From JAAZNV01 sp035358315 (GTDB taxonomy: Bacteria; Patescibacteriota; WWE3; UBA101185; UBA10185): a stretch of 13,907 nt of DNA. Both the position numbers and the translations under genes were made by a program. Where the stretch lies: the NCBI GenBank assembly GCA_035358315.1, contig DAOPPB010000015.1, positions 1 to 13,907 on the forward strand. Direction: 5' to 3'. The notes beneath the pieces are model-generated. The model was not told the origin of the DNA. It was given only the letters and a program-made list of their open reading frames with translations, and ran no database searches. Position 1 is the stretch's first letter; the number at the start of each line of letters is the position of its first letter. Shown piece by piece: positions 6,287 to 11,356 of the stretch.

Positions 6287-7131
6287 AAAGAACCTCCAAA
6301 AATAGCGGAATGCATGGCAGAATTAATATTTTTATGCTTGGCTTTTTTCATATCTATATCAACTCTACGAATTTTAGAGCTGATATTCTCCGAAGCAACA
6401 TCCATGCTTACCATCCTTGATGCAAACTTGCTTAAATAAGATTCAAACACTACCTGTTCAAATATAAGAGATTCGATTTGTTTCTCAAAATATTCGGCAA
6501 TTTTTTCAATAGAAGGTTCAAAAAGAAATTTCTCGTCGTAGCTTTCTAAGCTTCTTTCTATTCTCCTTAATTCCACCGGAACCTCTGTTCTGGTGGGTAC
6601 TTGTGATATGAAACTTCTGAATGAACCATGATATACAATGACGTTAGAGTAATCCAGTATATAATCACTCAGTTTCTTGATACTTAACTCATCAATAACA
6701 TTATCTGTCATTTCGAAATACCGGTAATTCTTCTTTTCCGACAAATTTTCATACATATTCTTACCAAGTTTACCTACAATTACAATATCGGTATCAATCT
6801 TTGAAGTTTCTTCTCTAAAAAGTTCAAAGGTATTTATTATAATGTCACCATACAAACCGCTATTTGAGGAAAGAAGAATTGAAACAGTTTTTCCATTTGT
6901 ATTTATAATTCTCTCCTTTGCTTTACCTTTAAGAGATTCTCTGTAAATTCTATAAGCGTAAGAAATGTATGCGAATGCCTCATTCAGGCCTTGCATAAAC
7001 TCCCTTCTCTCCAAAATGGACTTTTTCACTTTTCTCATTCTCAAAGCCGCTATTTCTTCATATGACTCAACCATTGTCAGAAATCCGGTTAGATAATCCA
7101 TATCATCCTTTAGATTCTTAATAGATTTCAC
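6277..7131 (-). CDS. atpG: F1-ATPase gamma subunit (central shaft)
   Basis: Gamma is the rotating shaft of F1. The protein has 284 residues, the usual length. It has an N-terminal helix (IAALRMRKVKKSILERREF, the counterpart of KMVAAAKLRKAQ), a central Rossmann-like part beginning VSILLSSNSGLYGDI (family TSDRGLCGG) and a C-terminal helix with SRMVSMDVASENISSKI (family RM-AM-A--NA) ending FGGSLWK. Sequence divergence is strong in the middle domain. The start is GTG at 7131, one base after the alpha stop, preceded by a good Shine-Dalgarno (GAAGGAGGTT). Confidence 0.92.
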   Translation of the reverse strand: MKSIKNLKDDMDYLTGFLTMVESYEEIAALRMRKVKKSILERREFMQGLNEAFAYISYAYRIYRESLKGKAKERIINTNGKTVSILLSSNSGLYGDIIINTFELFREETSKIDTDIVIVGKLGKNMYENLSEKKNYRYFEMTDNVIDELSIKKLSDYILDYSNVIVYHGSFRSFISQVPTRTEVPVELRRIERSLESYDEKFLFEPSIEKIAEYFEKQIESLIFEQVVFESYLSKFASRMVSMDVASENISSKIRRVDIDMKKAKHKNINSAMHSAIFGGSLWK

Positions 7132-7132
7132 C

Positions 7133-8626
7133 TTATGCTGAACCTCCTTCTATAAAACTAATAAGATCCCTATGAACCGCGCTAACTTTACCTAGCAAAA
7201 CATTAAAGTCACTTGAGGAGTTAATCAAATCTGTAACTTTCTTCCTAAAAACTTCATCTTTATCATACGATTTCTGCATTTTTACCTTATAATCTTGTAT
7301 TTTCTCTTCGGGTAAAACACCCAGCCATAATAAAGTAAATAATACGATTTGTATATCTACACAATAAATATCTTCACTACCCTGATTGAATAACTGATCT
7401 ACTTTCCTTCCCATATCTAAAGTAGATTTTATCCCCTCATTTACTTCAGCACCGAAGTGTATAAAACGCTCAGTCTTATTGTGCAAAGCAAGAAAAGCGG
7501 AAAGTTCCCTATTAACACCCCATCTTATCGGAGTCTGCGTTTGTCTACCAACTCTCGTAACAGATAGAAAATAATTTATTGCGGGTCTTTTTCCTGCTTT
7601 AAAATCAGCACTATCAAAGAAAATATGCCCGTCGGTGATGGACATTAAATTTGTCTGAATATAACCGGTGATGTCCCCCTCGATTGAAGATGCTACCGGA
7701 AGACAAGTTATGGATGATACCTCTCCATTGATATTAAAATTTCCTGCTCTCTCCAGGAGCCGCGCATGAATGTAAAAAATATCCCCCGGATATGAATCTC
7801 TTCCCGGAAATTTCTTTGAAATCAACGAAATTTCTCTGTAGTACTTAGCATGCGCGGATAGATCATCGAGAATAAGTAGAACATCTCTTCCCTTATCACG
7901 AAAATATTCGGCTATGGTCATAGCAGTATAAGGTGTAAGATAAATATCAGCAATAGGATCAGAAGAGGCAGAACCGACAATTATGGTATTTTCCCTGATA
8001 CCATGTCTATCAAAAAGCTGCTCGATCTTCTTTATTGAATGTTTCTTCTTTGCTATCCCTGTATATATACATACAGTTCCTAATTGAGCCTGACGTAAAA
8101 TCGTCTGGAGGACAAAAGTAGTTTTACCAATATTTCCATCCCCGATTACCAATTCTCTCTGTCCTTTCCCCAAGGGTATCAACATATCAACTATAGAAAC
8201 GCCTGTTTCCAAGGGAATATTTATTCTTTCCCTATGGTTAATAGACAATGGTTTTGATTCTATCCCGCGATACTCCTCTATTCCGGTAATAACCTTATTT
8301 TGGTACATAGAAGTACCTAATGGTGTAATTACTTGGCCCAATAAACCTTCACCGACTGGAATACGAAGAGAATCTCCCGATCTTGAAACCTTTTCTCCCG
8401 ATCTTACTGGCTCATTAGTAAATGAAAGTACCTCCACATATCTACCATTCAATCCGGTCACCATACCTACGCACCCTGATTCAAAATATACTATCTCTGA
8501 ATACGACGCCCCAGGCAAACCTTTGACGTAGACCATGGGATGATTTATTTCCTCAACAAACCCAACTTCCTTATTTTTAGCTACAAAATCTATAAAATAT
8601 TGCTTATAGATATCTATTAACGACAT
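7133..8626 (-). CDS. atpA: F1-ATPase alpha subunit
   Basis: Alpha carries the non-catalytic nucleotide sites and gives the arginine finger to beta. The 497-residue protein has P-loop GDGNIGKT (162-169; GDRQTGKT in most alpha subunits), VLLILDDLSAHAKYYREISL (Walker B and alpha signature), PGRDSYPGDIFYIHARLLERAG, SITDGHIFFDSADFKAGKRPAIN and the arginine-finger motif LSVTRVG (354-360, Arg358). The N-terminal helix that binds delta is short and divergent. The C-terminal domain is shorter and poorly conserved. The start overlaps the delta gene by 23 nt, implying translational coupling. Confidence 0.95.
   Translation of the reverse strand: MSLIDIYKQYFIDFVAKNKEVGFVEEINHPMVYVKGLPGASYSEIVYFESGCVGMVTGLNGRYVEVLSFTNEPVRSGEKVSRSGDSLRIPVGEGLLGQVITPLGTSMYQNKVITGIEEYRGIESKPLSINHRERINIPLETGVSIVDMLIPLGKGQRELVIGDGNIGKTTFVLQTILRQAQLGTVCIYTGIAKKKHSIKKIEQLFDRHGIRENTIIVGSASSDPIADIYLTPYTAMTIAEYFRDKGRDVLLILDDLSAHAKYYREISLISKKFPGRDSYPGDIFYIHARLLERAGNFNINGEVSSITCLPVASSIEGDITGYIQTNLMSITDGHIFFDSADFKAGKRPAINYFLSVTRVGRQTQTPIRWGVNRELSAFLALHNKTERFIHFGAEVNEGIKSTLDMGRKVDQLFNQGSEDIYCVDIQIVLFTLLWLGVLPEEKIQDYKVKMQKSYDKDEVFRKKVTDLINSSSDFNVLLGKVSAVHRDLISFIEGGSA
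7141..7150 (-). promoter_or_regulatory. Strong Shine-Dalgarno of atpG
   Basis: On the minus strand GAAGGAGGTT, located in the last codons of alpha, precedes the GTG start of gamma by 9 nt. It decides the GTG start and shows that this organism does use Shine-Dalgarno initiation inside operons, in contrast to the leaderless first genes. Confidence 0.8.
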
Positions 8627-9149
8627 CTTGTGAATAAAGATAATTTATTACTTTATTTCTCACTCTTAAGTCAATTACGTGCCCATTTACGTAAAATATC
8701 GCCCCAGGTTCAAAATCTTCTTTTACGTTCACATCTACTATCAAATCGACGTTGTACGAACCTTTATTAGCTCCCTTAAGGACGTCTTTCATAATATTTA
8801 TCACACTGTCGATGAAATATTCTGACGGTTCGAACGACATATCCACTTTTACTTCTATTGCATCGTTAATTCTATGCCTTATAGCTTTTAATATATTTAT
8901 ATCCGAATCTGATAAAATACCAGTTTGTAGACCAGGAACATTTTTAATTAAATCCTCCATCCAAGAAGGCCGAATTTCTCCAAAAACATCAGTTAACACT
9001 TTGGCAATATCCATTTCTCCAGACCGACGAAGTAAAGCACCACTCAAAAGGATAAACTGATTAGCGTTACGTTTGGTTTTTAAACTATTAAATACTATCT
9101 GCTCCGCATCTTCTTTAATCTTTTGCTTTGTTTTTCTTAATTCCGCCAT
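8604..9149 (-). CDS. atpH: F1-ATPase delta subunit (OSCP-like)
   Basis: Delta joins the top of F1 to the peripheral stalk b. The 181-residue protein has the usual length and plan: an alpha-helical N-terminal domain (about 1-105) and a small C-terminal alpha/beta part. The latter ends in GAIFYVNGHVIDLRVRNKV (149-167), matching the family ending GGL-IRVGD-VIDGSVR--L. Overall identity is low, so the call rests on this motif and on the position between b and alpha. It starts 21 nt after the b-like gene. Confidence 0.85.
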   Translation of the reverse strand: MAELRKTKQKIKEDAEQIVFNSLKTKRNANQFILLSGALLRRSGEMDIAKVLTDVFGEIRPSWMEDLIKNVPGLQTGILSDSDINILKAIRHRINDAIEVKVDMSFEPSEYFIDSVINIMKDVLKGANKGSYNVDLIVDVNVKEDFEPGAIFYVNGHVIDLRVRNKVINYLYSQDVVNRYL

Positions 9150-9170
9150 GATATAAATTAAACTCTCCCT

Positions 9171-9983
9171 CTATAAACTATTTTTCAGTCCGGATGTCTT
9201 CAATTCCTGCTCTAAAAGTTCCAGAATCAATTTCTCATGCTTGGTCTGATCTAGATCTTGCTTTAGCACTTCGGTGTATATGTTTGATAACAGCTCGAAA
9301 ATCTTTCTATTAAGACCTTCGATCTTTTTTCTCTTATACTCTTTTATCTCTGCATCTACCTTGGCATATTCTCTATTCACTTTATCTTCGAGAGCATCCT
9401 GCGCCTCGATGGTCTCCTTCTTAACGACATCTTTCAGTTCGTCCACTCCTCTAATAGCCTCTTGTTTCATTGCTTCAGTAACTTCATAAAGTGTCCTGAT
9501 ATTTTCCCTTTTCCCTTCTTCTATAGATAATCTATAGCTTTCCAATAATTCTTCCGATAAATTACTTAAAGTCTGATTTTGTTTATCGTAAATATTTTTT
9601 ATATTTTCCTGAAGTTTTTCTCTATTTTCTTTGGAAATTACATATGTGTTATCCAAAAGATTCTGCGCCTTAGCTTGTGCTTTGCCCAATATTTTTAAAG
9701 AATCAGCCCTGGCCCTGTCTAAAATTTCCAAAGCCTCGTTATAAGCACCTTCTTTAATATCTCCATTTGCATTTGCAGACTTACTAACCTCAGAATAAAA
9801 TTTATGATGGTGATCATCGTTGTTATAGTAAAAATCATCGTTACCTAAATCCAAATTCCGAAATTCAAAAATAAACCAGTACCCGAGTAGGATAAGCGGT
9901 AAAAAGAGGCAAACAGCAAGAACAAAATTCACTATAGTTAGTACTTCTATTCCTGATAAGTAAAAGGGCAGTTCAAAATTCAT
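9171..9983 (-). CDS. atpF: F0 b-like peripheral stalk protein, elongated
   Basis: The 270-residue protein has one N-terminal membrane helix (about 13-39, IVNFVLAVCLFLPLILLGYWFI). An Asp/Asn/His-rich cytoplasmic linker (44-63, with DDHHHK) and a very long charged helical coiled coil (about 78-265, e.g. EALEILDRARADSLKILGKA) follow. This is the layout of the F0 b subunit, but the protein is about 100 residues longer than the usual 155-170, so the stalk would be longer or have an extra segment. Its place before delta supports the role. It has its own -10/-35 promoter directly upstream and probably a leaderless transcript. The gene symbol is by context. Confidence 0.8.
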   Translation of the reverse strand: MNFELPFYLSGIEVLTIVNFVLAVCLFLPLILLGYWFIFEFRNLDLGNDDFYYNNDDHHHKFYSEVSKSANANGDIKEGAYNEALEILDRARADSLKILGKAQAKAQNLLDNTYVISKENREKLQENIKNIYDKQNQTLSNLSEELLESYRLSIEEGKRENIRTLYEVTEAMKQEAIRGVDELKDVVKKETIEAQDALEDKVNREYAKVDAEIKEYKRKKIEGLNRKIFELLSNIYTEVLKQDLDQTKHEKLILELLEQELKTSGLKNSL

Positions 9984-9989
9984 ACAGTA

Positions 9990-10018
9990 ATTATAAGCAC
10001 ATAGAAAAATATCTTCAA
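9990..10018 (-). promoter_or_regulatory. Internal leaderless promoter before the b-like gene
   Basis: On the minus strand TTGAAG (10013-10018) and a perfect TATAAT (9990-9995) are separated by 17 nt. The -10 box ends 6 nt before the ATG at 9983, so the predicted start is the A of the ATG. It would transcribe b-delta-alpha-gamma-beta-epsilon without the c-like gene. Confidence 0.7.
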
Positions 10019-10041
10019 TATCTTGCTCAATTCATTAAAAC

Positions 10042-10818
10042 TTAAATTGTTAGAATAAAGTATGCGGCAACAAGACCCATTACCATAATTACAAAGGTCA
10101 AAATAAAATTAAAAATTACAACTTTTCTTATGGAAGTCCCCGCTAAAGGATTTCTACCCAAAGCTTCCACACTGGAACCTGTTATTTTGCCAAATGACGA
10201 AAATCCTATGACAAAAGACGCAAATATGATGGCGATGGCCAATAGATATCTGAGTGCCTGTATAGGTGTCATGAATGGTGATGTCAAACTATTCCTAATA
10301 ACCCCTAATATATTGCCGCTCAAACCCTTACCAAAAAATTTGGTTTTTATATCCATTAGCACATATATTTGACCTATATCTTCCTTGTTTGATGGCTCAA
10401 AGCTTTCCATAGCAACACCGATAACCTGCCCGTCTTCCGTCGCCTTGACACCAACCCCAGGTATATCGGAACTTGTAATATAATCGCCTTCCTGAATAGA
10501 GCCATTTTTAGCCGAAACATTGACCAAAACCTCTCCTGTTGAAGTAACTAATTTCGATTGTTCTAAATTCCTATCTTCAAATGAAATCGACGCATCTTCA
10601 ACTATAACCCCACATACAGCACTATCCTGATACTCAGAAGATAATACATACCTACCATCTTTATAGCTTACAATGTCCCCCACACTTCCCTTATTTTCAA
10701 AAATAGGAACTGTAACAGCGTACTCATAAGAAAGAGCATAAGAAACAATTGAAAAACACAAAATAATCGTAGATAGCATCAAAAATATTGTTTTCTTGGT
10801 TATTTTCGATAAGAACAT
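10042..10818 (-). CDS. Secreted-domain/F0 c-like fusion protein lacking the ion-binding carboxylate
   Basis: The 258-residue protein is the first gene of the ATPase operon. Seen in sequence: a signal-type hydrophobic N-terminus (1-30), a polar beta-rich domain (about 35-160) with the stretch GDYITSSDIPGVGVKA (111-126), then two membrane helices (about 190-210 and 234-257) joined by a loop with VEALGRNPLAG. The loop and following SIRK match the F-type c subunit (RNPEAxxxIR). In c subunits the ion-binding Glu/Asp is 18 residues after the Pro; here that residue is Phe242, and no acidic residue occurs in helix 2. The topology fits a c hairpin: the outer domain and C-terminus outside, the RNP loop inside, facing gamma/epsilon. 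Inference: a c-like ring displaying outer domains, unable to translocate ions by the known mechanism. A conventional c subunit is excluded by the missing carboxylate; an unrelated protein is unlikely given the loop and operon position. Confidence 0.75.
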   Translation of the reverse strand: MFLSKITKKTIFLMLSTIILCFSIVSYALSYEYAVTVPIFENKGSVGDIVSYKDGRYVLSSEYQDSAVCGVIVEDASISFEDRNLEQSKLVTSTGEVLVNVSAKNGSIQEGDYITSSDIPGVGVKATEDGQVIGVAMESFEPSNKEDIGQIYVLMDIKTKFFGKGLSGNILGVIRNSLTSPFMTPIQALRYLLAIAIIFASFVIGFSSFGKITGSSVEALGRNPLAGTSIRKVVIFNFILTFVIMVMGLVAAYFILTI

Positions 10819-10825
10819 TACTTAA

Positions 10826-10854
10826 AGCGTAAACAAAAAATTTTACGCAGTCAA
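10826..10854 (-). promoter_or_regulatory. Promoter of the ATPase operon, leaderless
   Basis: On the minus strand TTGACT (10849-10854) is followed after 17 nt by TACGCT (10826-10831), a weak -10. The -10 ends 7 nt before the ATG at 10818, the same spacing as at folD and secE. The weak -10 is part of a perfect inverted repeat, which suggests regulation. Confidence 0.5.
10827..10848. repeat. Inverted repeat over the ATPase promoter (possible operator)
   Basis: Perfect 7-bp arms GCGTAAA (10827-10833) and TTTACGC (10842-10848) are separated by 8 bp. They cover most of the -10 box and the spacer of the ATPase promoter and abut its -35 box. The size and position fit a dimeric repressor site. Confidence 0.55.
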
Positions 10855-10868
10855 GTTCATGAGGTGTC

Positions 10869-10885
10869 CGTTATCACAGGTAACG
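10869..10885. repeat. Short inverted repeat upstream of the ATPase promoter
   Basis: Perfect 5-bp arms CGTTA (10869-10873) and TAACG (10881-10885) are separated by 7 bp and centred about 25 bp upstream of the -35 box. It could be an activator site; a chance occurrence cannot be excluded. Confidence 0.3.
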
Positions 10886-10967
10886 TAATAAAGTTATTTC
10901 CAGATACCATAAAAAAAATATGTATTCTTGCAACGTACATAATTACAAAATCAGTGTATTAAAAAAT

Positions 10968-11041
10968 TTAAATGTGAGATCTATTAGCAAAATGTTATTC
11001 TATTTTTTACTTGTATCTAAAATAGAATAATTAAATGTGAG
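10968..11041. repeat. 12-bp inverted repeat flanked by 11-bp direct repeats
   Basis: Perfect arms TTATTCTATTTT (10995-11006) and AAAATAGAATAA (11019-11030) are separated by 12 bp. The direct repeat TTAAATGTGAG occurs at 10968-10978 and again at 11031-11041, immediately after the second arm. Neither strand has a T tract after the arms, so this is not a standard terminator. It lies in the middle of the region between the two divergent units. Confidence 0.6.
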
Positions 11042-11124
11042 CAAATAATGTACTCAATATCTTATGTCTCCTCTTTTTCCAAAAATTCACTCACAAAAAA
11101 TACTCATTGAAAGGTTCATTAAAA

Positions 11125-11261
11125 ACAACGACGATATTACCTTGATAAAAAGGAAAAAACCCAAAGTTAAAATTATTTTCTTTTAGTAAATAAACAATAA
11201 TGAAAATAATAACAACTGGGTGAGTAATTTAATATATCAAAACCTTTTTAAATATCGTTGT
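11125..11261. repeat. Imperfect long-range inverted repeat
   Basis: ACAACGA...TATT...TAAAAAGG (11125-11153) is matched in inverse orientation by CCTTTTTA...AATATCGTTGT (11243-11261). The first copy has extra bases (3 and 7) within it. The rest of 11042-11276 is AT-rich and shows no gene. Confidence 0.35.
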
Positions 11262-11276
11262 GAAAATTAAAAGTGC

Positions 11277-11305
11277 TTGACACCAGAGAAAAAAATGTTT
11301 ATCAT
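11277..11305 (+). promoter_or_regulatory. Strong promoter of the surface HTH protein gene
   Basis: Consensus TTGACA (11277-11282) and TATCAT (11300-11305) are separated by exactly 17 nt. The start is predicted near 11312, giving a leader of about 45 nt, unlike the leaderless genes of the window. Confidence 0.8.
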
Positions 11306-11315
11306 TTTTACAAGT

Positions 11316-11347
11316 TTACTAAACACCATTGTAACAATGTTTAGTAA
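11316..11347. repeat. 10-bp inverted repeat in the leader of the surface HTH protein gene
   Basis: Perfect arms TTACTAAACA (11316-11325) and TGTTTAGTAA (11338-11347) are separated by 12 bp that contain a second overlapping dyad (CATTGT-A-ACAATG). It starts just after the predicted transcript start and ends 9 nt before the ATG. It could be an operator, perhaps for the HTH encoded downstream, or an RNA hairpin that controls translation. No Shine-Dalgarno lies between it and the ATG. Confidence 0.6.
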
Positions 11348-11356
11348 TGTTTTTCA

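Noticed and set aside
646..9149. Alternative genetic code with TGA as an amino acid
   Set aside because: TGA ends rplK, folD and atpD at the expected family lengths, and no in-frame TGA occurs in the large open frame.
10968..11041. CRISPR array or integrase attachment site
   Set aside because: Only two copies of an 11-bp repeat are present, with no further units and no integrase or cas gene nearby.
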